From the NCBI GenBank assembly GCA_964492485.1, contig CAZBKM010000006.1:62001-126000 (forward strand): DNA of 64,000 bases, read 5' to 3'. The stretch comes from UBA5336 sp964492485. GTDB taxonomy: Bacteria; Pseudomonadota; Alphaproteobacteria; Caulobacterales; Hyphomonadaceae. Positions 34,487 to 42,962 of the stretch are shown one piece after another; within the stretch, counting starts at the first letter, position 1; every line of letters begins with the position of its first letter. The translations under genes and the position numbers were made by a program. The notes under the pieces were generated by a model. It saw only the letters and a list, made by a program, of their open reading frames with translations. It ran no database searches and was not told the DNA's origin.

Positions 34487-35677
34487 TCAGAAGACCATCA
34501 GTTTCACAGCGTCGAAATTCTGCACCCCGCCGCCGACACGCTTGGTGGTGTAGAACAGGACATAGGGCTTGGCCGAATAGGGATCGCGCAGCACCCGCGC
34601 GCCCTGACGGTCGACGATCAGATAGGCCCGCCGCAGATCGCCGAAGGCGATTGCCGCCGCACCCTCGGACATGTCGGGCATGTCCTCGACCTCGGTGACC
34701 GGATAGCCGAGCAGCGTCGCGGCGGCGCCAGCCTGACCGGGCTGCCAAAGATAGCGCCCGTCACCATCCTTCAGCTTGCGGACTGCCGCCAGGGTGCGCC
34801 GGTTCATCAGGAAGCGCGCATTGGCCCGGAACTGGGGCTTGGGCGCATGGATCAGGTCGATCAGACGGTCAACGGCATCGGCCCCATCGAGGTTGCCCGC
34901 AATGGTGCCCAGCCGGCCCCATTCATGGCTGGCATCGGCCACCTGGGGATAGGTCAGCAGGCCGCGCGGCTTGCCGGCACCGTCGCCGGAGATGAAGGCC
35001 GCGCTCTCCTGGGCAGCGAAGGCGGCTTCCACCTCGTCGGCCAGCCATTCGTCGATGTCGGCAAAGGAATCCTGCAGCAACGTCTGGGTGGCGGCCGGCA
35101 TGGCGTAGATCTCGCCTGACGGGAAGTCGAGCACGTCGAGCGTCGGCGCCTGGGTCTCGGGCCTGGCCGCCATCTCCGATGTCCAGGCTGCCGCCGCGCC
35201 GAGGCTGACGGGCTTGCGGTACGTCCCCGCCGAGGTCGGGCGCACGCTGGCCACCTGGCGAAGTGGCGAGGATTGGGCCAGGCGCACCTCGATCAGCCGG
35301 TCGAGTTCCGGCGGGGCCAGATAGCCGCCCTCCTCCTCCGTCCCCGTCTGCAGCGCCTTCAGGTCGAGATCCGCCAGACCGGCCGTCTCGCCGGCACGAA
35401 GATAGCGCTGCCAGGCCTGGCGGTGGCGCGTATCGCCATCGGGATCGACGCCCGGCCCGGCGCCCGGAGAGACCGGCGGTGCAGCGGCCTTGAGCGACAG
35501 GTCCGAAAGCTGGCGGTCCAGCCGGCTGAGACGGGCTTCGATCAGAGGATCAGCCTGGCCGCGGGCTTCCAGAGCGGCGAGGCGGGCGTCGTTGGCTTCG
35601 CGATAGGCGGCGAAGACCGCCATCAGCTCAGCCTCGCTTGCGGGGCCATCAAGTGTCGGCAATGCCTTGGTTTCCAT
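34487..35677 (-). CDS. GTA gene 5: HK97-family major capsid protein
   Basis: A 396-residue capsid protein. Residues 1-110 include a coiled-coil, delta-like scaffolding region (EAELMAVFAAYREANDARLAALEARGQ). The HK97 fold follows (GYLAPPELDRLIEVRLAQSSPLRQVASV, FPSGEIYAMPAATQTLLQDSFADIDEWLADEVEAAFAAQESAAFISGDGAGKPRG, DRQGARVLRDPYSAKPYVLFYTTKRVGG). The gene 4 protease would cut off the N-terminal region during head maturation. The ATG at 35677 has an AAAGGAT ribosome site. There is a 71-nt gap to gene 6. Confidence 0.95.
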   Translation of the reverse strand: METKALPTLDGPASEAELMAVFAAYREANDARLAALEARGQADPLIEARLSRLDRQLSDLSLKAAAPPVSPGAGPGVDPDGDTRHRQAWQRYLRAGETAGLADLDLKALQTGTEEEGGYLAPPELDRLIEVRLAQSSPLRQVASVRPTSAGTYRKPVSLGAAAAWTSEMAARPETQAPTLDVLDFPSGEIYAMPAATQTLLQDSFADIDEWLADEVEAAFAAQESAAFISGDGAGKPRGLLTYPQVADASHEWGRLGTIAGNLDGADAVDRLIDLIHAPKPQFRANARFLMNRRTLAAVRKLKDGDGRYLWQPGQAGAAATLLGYPVTEVEDMPDMSEGAAAIAFGDLRRAYLIVDRQGARVLRDPYSAKPYVLFYTTKRVGGGVQNFDAVKLMVF

Positions 35678-35709
35678 GTGGGATCCTTTCTGAGGGATGG
35701 CAGGAATGG

Positions 35710-36147
35710 TCAGGCCGCGCGGACCTGCGGGCGCGGTGGGAGCAGACGGGAGAGCCGGGCCCGGGGCTGCATCGGACGGGCGACCAGCGACACCTCGACC
35801 AGGTCGATCGAGAGGAGGCGCCGTCCGCCGTTTCGCTCCGGCTGCCAGCGGCGGGGGCGGAACCCGATCGACAGGCCGTCCAACCCGGCGCCGAGCCGGG
35901 CGAGCGCCTCCGGCGCGGTGACCAGGCCGCGCACCCACAGGCCCGTGGCGTCCTCACGCAGGCGCAGCCAGCGACCGACGGGGCGCCCGGGTCGATGCTG
36001 CAGCAACATCTCCACCGCAGGCGCTCCAGCGCCGGCCATCGCGGAAAAGGCGCCGGCCCGCACGACATCGCCCACCAGGTCGGGCACCCCGAACAGCGCG
36101 GCGTAGCCTTCGATCAGCGCCGGGCCATCCCGGTTTGCGCGGGTCAT
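35710..36147 (-). CDS. GTA gene 4: HK97-family prohead protease
   Basis: A 145-residue prohead protease. LIEGYAALFGVPDLVGDVVRAGAF is the family opening, MLLQHRPGRPVG holds the conserved His, and GLSIGFRPRRW the conserved Ser loop of the His/Ser herpes-type fold. The start ATG 36147 overlaps the gene 3.5 stop (ATGA). It lies 32 nt upstream of the capsid gene. Confidence 0.93.
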   Translation of the reverse strand: MTRANRDGPALIEGYAALFGVPDLVGDVVRAGAFSAMAGAGAPAVEMLLQHRPGRPVGRWLRLREDATGLWVRGLVTAPEALARLGAGLDGLSIGFRPRRWQPERNGGRRLLSIDLVEVSLVARPMQPRARLSRLLPPRPQVRAA

Positions 36148-36383
36148 GGCTGACGCTCCAGCCGGGCTTCGATCCGGTCGAGCTGCCGGGTCATATGATC
36201 GAGGCGGGTTTCCAGGCGGGCCAGACGGACCGCGTCGGGCCGCGTCGCACGTTCGGCATGTTCCAGGGCGTCCAGGCGCTCTGCCGCCCGCCCGGTCCAG
36301 ATCAGCGCAGCGCCCGTCTGCGCGGCGAGGGTAACGAGAAGCGCGAGGCTCACCCGCCGGTCGAGCAGCACACCGCCGGTCAT
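36144..36383 (-). CDS. GTA gene 3.5: small membrane/coiled-coil protein
   Basis: A 79-residue protein with an N-terminal hydrophobic helix (VSLALLVTLAAQTGAALIW) and a C-terminal coiled coil (RLARLETRLDHMTRQLDRIEARLE). It occupies the position of RcGTA gene 3.5, between portal and protease, and overlaps both by 4 nt. Its function in GTA assembly is not established. Confidence 0.8.
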   Translation of the reverse strand: MTGGVLLDRRVSLALLVTLAAQTGAALIWTGRAAERLDALEHAERATRPDAVRLARLETRLDHMTRQLDRIEARLERQP

Positions 36384-37516
36384 CGGTCCGCCTCCACCGG
36401 CGCGAGACCGGCCAGCGCGCGCTTCTCCTCAAGGCTCAGAAAGGCGATCTCGTCGAGCCGCCGCCATTGCTCGGCCCGGTCGGCGGCGAGCGCGGGCACC
36501 TCTTCCGTACGCGGACGGATGGACGTGTCGCCAGCGTCGAAGCGCGGTCCCAGCCAGGCCGACAGCGCGTCCGCCATCTTTCGTACGAGCGGAAGCACGG
36601 TCATGCGCCAGAAGGCGATGTTGGCCTCGCGATAGTTCGCATATGTGTTGTCACCCGGAATGCCCAGCAGCATCGGGGGAACGCCCAGCGCCAGGGCGAT
36701 CTCGCGCGCAGCGCCCTCGCGGGCCTCGCGGAAATCCATGTCGGCGGGGGTCAGCGACATGGGTTTCCAGTCGAGACCGCCTTCCAGGAGGAGGGGCCGC
36801 CCGGCATTGCGCGGGCCGGACTGCTCCTCCTCGAGCTGGGCCTTGAGCCGGTCGAACTGCTCGGGCGTCAGGCCCGGCCCCGATCCGCCATAGACCAGCG
36901 CGCCGGAGGGCCGGGCAGAATTGTCCAGCAGCGCCTTCTGCCAGTCGGCCCCGCCATTGTGCAGGTCGAGGGCCTGGCGCGCCGGGCCCAGCGGCGCAAG
37001 ACCGTGAATGTCGTCGGTGGGGTGGAACAGGGCCAGATGCATGACCGGCAGCCACCCGTCGGCGTCGGGCCGCAGCGTACGGCGCCGGCCTCCAACCTCA
37101 TGCAGCCAGCCCTCGACCCAGCCCGTGGGACCGGTCAGCGCGGTCATCCGGTCGGGGCGCAACACGAACAGACCGCCCGGCCGGGACTCGCCTGACAGGG
37201 TCACGGCCTCCAGAAACGCGTTGCCGCTGAGCTGCAGGTGCGCATAGAGCGCCTCGAGGAGGTGCGTGCCGTCACGGCCAGGCGCCGGCCGGCGCAGCAG
37301 ACCGGCAAGGGCCGGGGCGTCGGTGGCCATGGGAACCGAGGCGGCCGCCTCTGCCACCAGACGAACGCAGCGATGGGCCACGGGATTGGCCAGATAACCG
37401 TCCCGGGCCAGGGCCGCTGCCGACCTCGCGCCCCATCTCGGCAACGCCGGGTGCGACAGCGCCACCAGGGCGCGGCCCGCCGATTTCCTCTCCTCGCGTC
37501 GTTGCCATGGCCACAT
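36380..37516 (-). CDS. GTA gene 3: HK97-family portal protein
   Basis: A 378-residue portal protein forming the dodecameric DNA gate of the head. Family marks: GYLANPVAHRCVRLVAEAAASVP, AHLQLSGNAFLEAV, DDIHGLAPLGPARQALDLHNGG, LTPEQFDRLKAQLEEEQSGPRNAGRPLLLEGGLDWKPM, and EIALALGVPPMLLGIPGDNTYANYREANIAFWRMTVLPL. It is the first gene of the contiguous minus-strand block. Its upstream neighbour is not the terminase but the divergent ParA operon (151-nt gap), so it needs its own promoter or readthrough across antisense genes. Confidence 0.95.
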   Translation of the reverse strand: MWPWQRREERKSAGRALVALSHPALPRWGARSAAALARDGYLANPVAHRCVRLVAEAAASVPMATDAPALAGLLRRPAPGRDGTHLLEALYAHLQLSGNAFLEAVTLSGESRPGGLFVLRPDRMTALTGPTGWVEGWLHEVGGRRRTLRPDADGWLPVMHLALFHPTDDIHGLAPLGPARQALDLHNGGADWQKALLDNSARPSGALVYGGSGPGLTPEQFDRLKAQLEEEQSGPRNAGRPLLLEGGLDWKPMSLTPADMDFREAREGAAREIALALGVPPMLLGIPGDNTYANYREANIAFWRMTVLPLVRKMADALSAWLGPRFDAGDTSIRPRTEEVPALAADRAEQWRRLDEIAFLSLEEKRALAGLAPVEADR

Positions 37517-37667
37517 CGAGCCTGTCCTCCACAGTCGGTCCGGACAGACTTTCTACCGGAGCGGGTGACATGTGGGATAAGCGCCGCGCTGCGCTGCGGG
37601 GTGGCGGTCGGGGGCCGAAGCGGTCTATGCCGGCGCCTTCCAGTCGCGGGGAGGCAAGGGACACGGC

Positions 37668-38552
37668 ATGTCGGGCAAGCTGGTGGCAATCGCAAACTCG
37701 AAGGGCGGTGTGGGAAAGACGACCACCTGTGTGAGCCTGGCGGAGGCCTTCGCGGCGGAGGGTCGCAAGGTTCTCGTGGTCGACCTGGACATGCAGGCGA
37801 ACGCCTCGCTTCTGGTCTTCGGGCATGGCGGCGACGAGCGCCTCTATGAGGCGATCTCCCGGAAACGGACGCTGAAGCACTATCTGGAGGACAATTTCTT
37901 CGGCGACCGCCGCGTGCCTCTGGGCGACGTGGCCATTGCGCGCGCCAGCGACGTGACCTTTCGCGGGCGTCTGCTCGACATTTCACTGGTCGCGTCGACG
38001 CCTGGCCTGCGGCGGGTGGAACGCGAGCTGATTTACGAGCTGACCGCCCAGGGGTTTGCGATGCAGGCGATCGAGAAGCGGGTCGGCAACCGGCTTCGCC
38101 AGGATTTCGACCGCCTGCGCGGAGCGTTCGACGTGATGCTGTGCGACTGCCCACCTGGCATATCCGCAATGACCGAAGCGGTCCTGACCGCCGCCGACCT
38201 GATCCTCGTGCCAACCATACCGGACTTCATGTCGACACTGGGGCTCGATCTGTTCGCCGGCGATGTGATGGCGCAGCTGGCCAAACGCGGCGCCAGCCGC
38301 AAGCCGGTGGTCATGGCGACACGCTATTCGGGCTCGCCGCACCAGCAGATCGTGCTCGAGGCCATGCGGGCGGGTGCACGCGGCCAAAACGTGCCCTACG
38401 AGATGCTGGAGACCATCGTCCCGGCCACGGCCGATTTCGCCATCGACCCGATCGCGCTTGGCCCCAGCCCGACTCTGGCGCAAAAATGGCCCAACGATGC
38501 CCTCGTGCTGATGAACGATCTGCTGACCGAAGTGAAGGATCGCCTGCAATGA
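37668..38552 (+). CDS. ParA/MinD-family ATPase inside the GTA cluster
   Basis: A 294-residue ParA-type ATPase. The deviant Walker A NSKGGVGKTTT carries the signature Lys12 and catalytic Lys17; Walker A' is LVVDLDMQANAS (Asp39/Asp41) and Walker B is FDVMLCDCPPG. ParA/MinD ATPases form dynamic dimers on nucleoid or membrane and position cargo such as plasmids, chromosomes, chemoreceptors or microcompartments. No ParB or parS-like sequence is seen nearby; the 4-nt-overlapping small gene is the likely partner. It sits on the opposite strand between GTA portal and terminase. A ribosome site (caagggacac) precedes the ATG. Cargo unknown; the GTA link is positional only. Confidence 0.88.
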   Translation: MSGKLVAIANSKGGVGKTTTCVSLAEAFAAEGRKVLVVDLDMQANASLLVFGHGGDERLYEAISRKRTLKHYLEDNFFGDRRVPLGDVAIARASDVTFRGRLLDISLVASTPGLRRVERELIYELTAQGFAMQAIEKRVGNRLRQDFDRLRGAFDVMLCDCPPGISAMTEAVLTAADLILVPTIPDFMSTLGLDLFAGDVMAQLAKRGASRKPVVMATRYSGSPHQQIVLEAMRAGARGQNVPYEMLETIVPATADFAIDPIALGPSPTLAQKWPNDALVLMNDLLTEVKDRLQ

Positions 38553-39016
38553 GCCTGATCGTCGACGGACGTGCAGCGGTGGCTGCGATGCTTGCCCATC
38601 CCGACCGCTTCGGGCGGGTGAAGCCTGGCGACTGGGCCAGCCTGGCGGTGAAACTTGCCCGCAAGCAGGTGGCCGCCGCGGGCCAGGATGCCGACGATCT
38701 GCGGGCGATCCGCGATGCGCTGGGCGACGAGATCTTCGACAAGACGCTCGACAGTCTCAGCGCGACCCAGGCCAAGCAGCTCGCCGCGCGCGTCGACCCG
38801 GACTGCCCGGCCGACGCCAGGCGCACGGGCGCCGGCGCGCTGGCCCATGTGCGCACCGTGCTGGCCGAGGACGTGCCGCCGAAGCGCACCCGACCGCACC
38901 AGGACGACGGTGCGAACCCGACGGCGGCCCACTCGCCCGGAAGCGATGACGATGCCGACGCGGCGCCCCCGCGCAACGCCTATTTCGGGCGAAGGGCCTT
39001 CCGGACGGGCCAGTGA
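38549..39016 (+). CDS. Small hydrophilic protein, putative ParA partner
   Basis: A 155-residue protein whose start overlaps the ParA stop (ATGA). The N-terminal two-thirds are predicted helical and charged (FGRVKPGDWASLAVKLARKQVAAAGQDADDLRAIRDALGDEIFDKTLDSLSATQAKQLAARV). The last about 50 residues are low-complexity and acidic (GSDDDADAAPP) ending basic (RNAYFGRRAFRTGQ). I recognise no family, and it is not ParB-like (no ParB box or HTH). Coupling to a ParA gene suggests an adaptor or cargo-binding partner, as in McdA/McdB-type pairs; this is inference. A short palindrome (39017-39029) follows its stop, before the convergent terminase gene. Confidence 0.75.
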   Translation: MSLIVDGRAAVAAMLAHPDRFGRVKPGDWASLAVKLARKQVAAAGQDADDLRAIRDALGDEIFDKTLDSLSATQAKQLAARVDPDCPADARRTGAGALAHVRTVLAEDVPPKRTRPHQDDGANPTAAHSPGSDDDADAAPPRNAYFGRRAFRTGQ

Positions 39017-39058
39017 GGCCGGACCGGCCAGGGTGCGCATGGGCCCGCGGATGGGACT

Positions 39059-40411
39059 TCAGAGCCGCCGCACCCTGGGATCGCCGCCACCGTCCACGAG
39101 GAGCGCCCAGAGCACCCAGACAAGCGCGTCGACACGATCGGGAGACCCGTCCAGTCCATCGGTCCCGAACAGGCTCATCTGGGTTTCCAGGGCCTCCAGC
39201 CCGCCGGCATGGCCAACCCGGCCCTGGGCGTAGAGGGCCGAGACCGGCGCGGCGCGGTCCCGCTTCCCGACCGTCGCACGCACCAGGCGCACAGGAACCG
39301 GGCAGCCGGCGGTGTGCAGCGTGTGGCGCACCATTTCGCCGCCCTGATTGGCCTCCGCGAGGACATAATGCGCGCCCACTTCGGCCGCGAGCGCGCTGGC
39401 GCGCCGGCCCCAGTCCATCGGGCTGAGCCCCTGGGCGGTGGCGTCGGCGAGCACATGGGCGCGCGGCCCGCCCGCCTCTCCCCAGGCTCCGGCCGCCACG
39501 ATCCCGCAGGCATCGGCGCCGGCCCCGAGACTTGCGGGCGGATCGACGGCAACAAGCACACGGTCAAGGCGCCCGGGCGGCGATGCGGAACGGGCCATTT
39601 CGAGCGCCTGGCGCGTGAAGAGAATCGATGCGGCCGTCTCGAGCAATTCGCCGTCCAGTTCCTGACGGCCAAGATCGGTGCCGCCATAGGCGCGGGTCAC
39701 CTCCGCCAGGAACCCCGGGGCCAGATGGTCGGCATTGTCCACGGTCCTCGCCCGCGTCACGACCGTGGAGGGTGCGGCCACCAGGCTGCGGATGAGCGGC
39801 ACCGGACGCGGCGTCGTGGTGACCACGGCGCGCGGCGTGGTCCCGATCCGGAGCGCCATCTGCAACATGTCCCAGGTCGGTCGGGCGCGGCTCCAGGCAG
39901 CGGCCTCGTCGCACCAGGCCGCATCGAACTGCGGTCCGCGGAGACTGTCGGGGTCCTCGGAGGAAAACACATGCGCCTCGGCATCGTTGTCCCAGACCAG
40001 ACGACGGCGGGAGACCTCGTAGCGGGGAAGCGCCTCGCCGCAGGCAGCCGCCACCGCCTTAAGCCCGGAGACGCCCTCGATCATCACCTCGCGCACGTCG
40101 AGGAGCGTTGGCCCCACAAGCGCCATCCGTCCGCAGCCGCCATGGCGCGCGGCGAACCGCAGCCACTCGGCACCCGCCCGCGTCTTTCCTGCGCCGCGCC
40201 CGGCCAGGAAAAGCCAGGTGCGCCGGGCCCCACGAGGCGGGCGCTGGCTCGGTCGTGCCGTGGCCAGAAAGGGCGTATCGGCCAGCCAGGCGGCCTTGCC
40301 CGGTGAGGGGGCGAACAGATTGCCCGAGCCTGCGGTATCCGGTGGCGGAACAAGGTCCTGAGCGTGCCAGACATCCCAGGCCCAGCCGGCGAGCATATCG
40401 TCTGAATGCAT
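39059..40411 (-). CDS. GTA gene 2: terminase large subunit
   Basis: A 450-residue DNA-packaging motor. Residues WLFLAGRGAGKTRAGAEWLRF hold Walker A, FDAAWCDEAAAW Walker B, and VVTTTPRP the coupling motif. The C-terminal RNase H-like nuclease shows VLVAVDPPASLGAGADACGIV and DRVDALVWVLWAL. The start is uncertain: in-frame ATGs lie at 40432, 40420 and 40411, and I chose 40411 because a GGAAAT precedes it. It is separated from the rest of the GTA operon by the convergent ParA-partner pair (42-nt gap to its stop). No recognisable gene 1 (small terminase) is upstream. Confidence 0.92.
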   Translation of the reverse strand: MHSDDMLAGWAWDVWHAQDLVPPPDTAGSGNLFAPSPGKAAWLADTPFLATARPSQRPPRGARRTWLFLAGRGAGKTRAGAEWLRFAARHGGCGRMALVGPTLLDVREVMIEGVSGLKAVAAACGEALPRYEVSRRRLVWDNDAEAHVFSSEDPDSLRGPQFDAAWCDEAAAWSRARPTWDMLQMALRIGTTPRAVVTTTPRPVPLIRSLVAAPSTVVTRARTVDNADHLAPGFLAEVTRAYGGTDLGRQELDGELLETAASILFTRQALEMARSASPPGRLDRVLVAVDPPASLGAGADACGIVAAGAWGEAGGPRAHVLADATAQGLSPMDWGRRASALAAEVGAHYVLAEANQGGEMVRHTLHTAGCPVPVRLVRATVGKRDRAAPVSALYAQGRVGHAGGLEALETQMSLFGTDGLDGSPDRVDALVWVLWALLVDGGGDPRVRRL

Positions 40412-40576
40412 GATTTCCATGCAGGCCAGCATGGTGCGTGGACACCGCGACCCGGACCCGATCCCGACCCGTCGCGGGCAGGCCGGGTCATGACACGGGA
40501 CACGTTGACAGATGCGGTAAACGGCGAAATGACCCGATCGGGGGATGGCGCTGCAGGTAGAGGACTTCGATCCGCC

Positions 40577-40780
40577 ATGAGACCACATACTTGGGGAAGT
40601 TGCCTGTCGGTCAGCCTGACCATCGGTGTCGTTGCGGGTCTGGTTTCCGCTGTGGCCATGACGGGGACGGGTCTTGAACTCGCAGCGGGCTTTGGCGGTG
40701 TCGCGATGGGATTGCTGGCCGGACTGGCCATGCTCCGCCCGCCAGGCGAGCCGGGCCAGGACGACCGCCGGGCGAACTGA
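40577..40780 (+). CDS. Small two-helix membrane protein (hypothetical)
   Basis: A 67-residue frame beginning RPHTWGS with two hydrophobic helices (SVSLTIGVVAGLVSAVAMTG and ELAAGFGGVAMGLLAGLAML) and a charged tail. The frame stays open back to 40406, and an alternative ATG at 40490 would add 29 hydrophilic residues. An AGAGGA sequence is 13 nt before the chosen ATG. No family is recognised. It lies divergent to the terminase gene, where gene 1 would be expected but on the wrong strand. Coding status is tentative; the flanks (40412-40576, 40781-40943) show nothing else. Confidence 0.4.
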   Translation: MRPHTWGSCLSVSLTIGVVAGLVSAVAMTGTGLELAAGFGGVAMGLLAGLAMLRPPGEPGQDDRRAN

Positions 40781-40943
40781 ACCGTCCGCCTCCACACGAT
40801 GACGAAGTGACCGCCGCCCGACCGGTTGACCCTTTGCACGCCAGTGCGGCGCCCGCGCCCACCGGACTCGTGCCTTGGTGTTCTCCTCGGATTGTCGGGA
40901 TCAGCCGATCGGGTCGGCCGTGGAATAGTGCAACACCGCCGGG

Positions 40944-41237
40944 ATGACGGAGGATGGTTTCGCGAGGGGTCGGCATGTCGCGATCCTGGCACGCGCGCTC
41001 CTGCTGGAACGCGAGGGGCAATCGCTCGGTCGACCGCATGCCGATACCCTGACAGGGTCGAAGCACGCGAACATGAAGGAATTGCGCTGCAACGCCGCTG
41101 ACGGCGTATGGCGCATCGCCTTCGCATTCGATCCCGACCGGCAGGCGATTCTGCTTGTCGGCGGGGACAAGTCGGGCGGCAGCGAGAAGCGCTTCAGCAG
41201 ACTCAGCGCCGCCGGCAGGCTTGGACCCGTACGATGA
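40944..41237 (+). pseudogene. RelE/HigB-like toxin remnant without antitoxin
   Basis: The frame encodes LLEREGQSLGRPHADTLTGSKHANMKELR, then WRIAFAFDPDRQAILLVGGDKSGGSEKRFSR. This is the conserved core of phage-derived Gp49/HigB-type RelE/ParE toxins (mRNA interferases). The usual N-terminal strand is missing: the frame meets an in-frame TAG at 40926-40928, and the C-terminus after EKRF departs from the family. The partner HTH antitoxin that normally follows is absent; a palindromic repeat and a convergent gene come instead. I therefore read it as a decayed solitary toxin, though a short expressed protein is possible. Confidence 0.6.
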
Positions 41238-41312
41238 TAGACGAACCGTAGCCGCAACCCGCGTCGCCGTTCGGATTCGCCGGGGGTGATAGAGACGCTG
41301 GGCCCATGGCCG

Positions 41313-41420
41313 GCGCATCTTCCTAACGCGAACCGGTGCCCGCCTCGCTTGAAAATGCTCGAGCCTCGCCTGGCGCATTTTCCTGACGCGAACCGGTGCC
41401 CGCTTCGCTTGAAAATGCGC
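41313..41420 (-). repeat. Dispersed palindromic repeat R1, two copies, 60-bp period
   Basis: Copies at 41313-41360 and 41373-41420, each with GCGCATTTTC/GAAAATGCGC arms around CGCGAACCGGTGCCCGCTTC (the R1 core on the opposite strand). Copy two is the better preserved palindrome. The pair forms the 3' end of the adjoining PLP-enzyme gene and contributes its stop codon (41323-41325) and its last about 33 residues. Confidence 0.9.
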
Positions 41421-42711
41421 GGGCCCCGCGCAGGGCGAGGGCGAGGTCGGCGATCAGGTCGTCTGGGTGCTCGAGCCCGACCGAAAGCCGGATCAGGCCT
41501 TCCGTGACGCCGGTGCGCCGGCGCACCTCGGGCGGTACGCCCGAATGGGTGGTCGAGGCCGGATGGCAGGCAAGGCTCTCCGTGCCGCCCAGGCTGACGG
41601 CCAGCTTGAACAGGCTCAACGCGTTGAGCAGGCGGAAGGCCATCTCGCGATCCGCCTCGATCACGAAGGCAAACGTGGAGCCCGGCCCACGGCACTGGGC
41701 CTCGTAGACGGCCTTGTGAGCAGGATCGGTGAAGGCCATGGGGTGCAGGACGCGCACCGGCAGGATCTCCTGGCGCATCAGCCATTCGGCCACCCGGGTG
41801 CCGGTCTCGGCGGCACGCTCCATCCGCAGGGTCAGGGTCTCCATCGACCGAGACAGCATCCAGGACGAATGCGGGTCGAGCTGGAACCCGAATGCGCTGC
41901 GGGTCAACCGGATGGGGGCTAGGTGCGCCTTGGCACCGGTCAGGCCGCCGGCGACCAGATCGCTGTGGCCGCCGACATATTTCGTCAGGGAGTACACGCA
42001 GATGTCGATCCCGTGCGCCAGGGGCGACTGGAAGACCGGCCCCATGAGCGTGTTGTCGCAGACCAGAAGCGGGCGTGCGACGCCCCGTGCCGCGGCCCAG
42101 TCGTCGGTCACCCGGCGCGCCATGGCCAGATCGACCAGGGCATTGGTGGGGTTGGCCGGCGTTTCGAGGTAGACCAGGCGCACCGGTCCCGCCTCGGCCG
42201 CGCTGTCGAGCGCCTGGCGCAGGGACGCGTCCGATACGCCGTCGTCGAAGGCCACCGGCCGCACGCCCCAGGCCGAGAGCGCCTTGCCCAGCAGGGTCTC
42301 GGTCCCGCCATAGAGGGGCGTGTAATGCACGACCGCATCGCCGGGCCGGCAGTAGGTAAGGAACACCGACGCGATGGCCGCCATGCCCGACGCGGTCACG
42401 AGGGCGGTCTCCGCGCCATCGGCCAGGGCCAGGCGGTCCTCGACGATCTCGGTGTTAGGGTGGTTGAACCGGCTGTAGACCAGGCCGCCTGCACCCTGCC
42501 CCTCAGGTGCGGGCGTGCGCCCGGCGACCACATCGAAAAAGGCCGCGCCCTCCTCTGCCGACGTGAAGGCGAAGGTGGAGGTCAAGAAGACGGGCGGCTT
42601 GACCGCACCCTCAGACAGGGCCGGATCATAGCCATAGGTGGTCATCTGGGTGGATACGTGCAGCCTGTGTCCGTCCAGGTGGGTGCGCCGGAAGGAACGC
42701 GTCTCGGTCAT
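41323..42711 (-). CDS. Cys/Met-metabolism PLP-dependent enzyme (cystathionine gamma-synthase family)
   Basis: A 462-residue trans-sulfuration enzyme. It has the PLP phosphate loop region TASGMAAIASVFLTYCRPGD, PLP-stacking segment TPLYGGTETLLG, ETPANPTNALVDL, and the PLP lysine Lys244 in VYSLTKYVGGHSDLVAGG. It could be a cystathionine gamma-synthase, methionine gamma-lyase or related enzyme; the sequence alone does not decide. I start at ATG 42711 (MTETRSF). The C-terminal AFSSEAGTGSRQENAPGEARAFSSEAGTGSR is translated from two palindromic repeats (41313-41420), so the native end was probably near ALALRG. Divergent from the crotonase gene, with a 251-nt gap in which nothing definite is seen. 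Confidence 0.85.
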   Translation of the reverse strand: MTETRSFRRTHLDGHRLHVSTQMTTYGYDPALSEGAVKPPVFLTSTFAFTSAEEGAAFFDVVAGRTPAPEGQGAGGLVYSRFNHPNTEIVEDRLALADGAETALVTASGMAAIASVFLTYCRPGDAVVHYTPLYGGTETLLGKALSAWGVRPVAFDDGVSDASLRQALDSAAEAGPVRLVYLETPANPTNALVDLAMARRVTDDWAAARGVARPLLVCDNTLMGPVFQSPLAHGIDICVYSLTKYVGGHSDLVAGGLTGAKAHLAPIRLTRSAFGFQLDPHSSWMLSRSMETLTLRMERAAETGTRVAEWLMRQEILPVRVLHPMAFTDPAHKAVYEAQCRGPGSTFAFVIEADREMAFRLLNALSLFKLAVSLGGTESLACHPASTTHSGVPPEVRRRTGVTEGLIRLSVGLEHPDDLIADLALALRGARAFSSEAGTGSRQENAPGEARAFSSEAGTGSR

Positions 42712-42962
42712 GGGACTCTCCCAGATGTTGCCGTTTGGGAAACACCTACCACGAAATCGCGGCGCCTGCGCAGGAAAGTCCACCATCCCCAGAGGGTGAG
42801 AGACAGAACGACACCCCCGAGCCACGAACCGCGCATGATCATGCCTGAGGAGAACGCGTCGCGCAGGGGGCGCTGACGTTGGGGCGGGATTTGACGGATG
42901 CCCTGGCCTGGCGCCAAATCCGCAGCCAGCACAGACCCGAAACAGCCAAGGGGAGGAACACC

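Noticed and set aside
26612..40411. Ordinary prophage
   Set aside because: Gene order and content match Rhodobacter-type GTA genes 2-15. No integrase, repressor, replication or lysis genes and no att-like repeats were seen at the borders.
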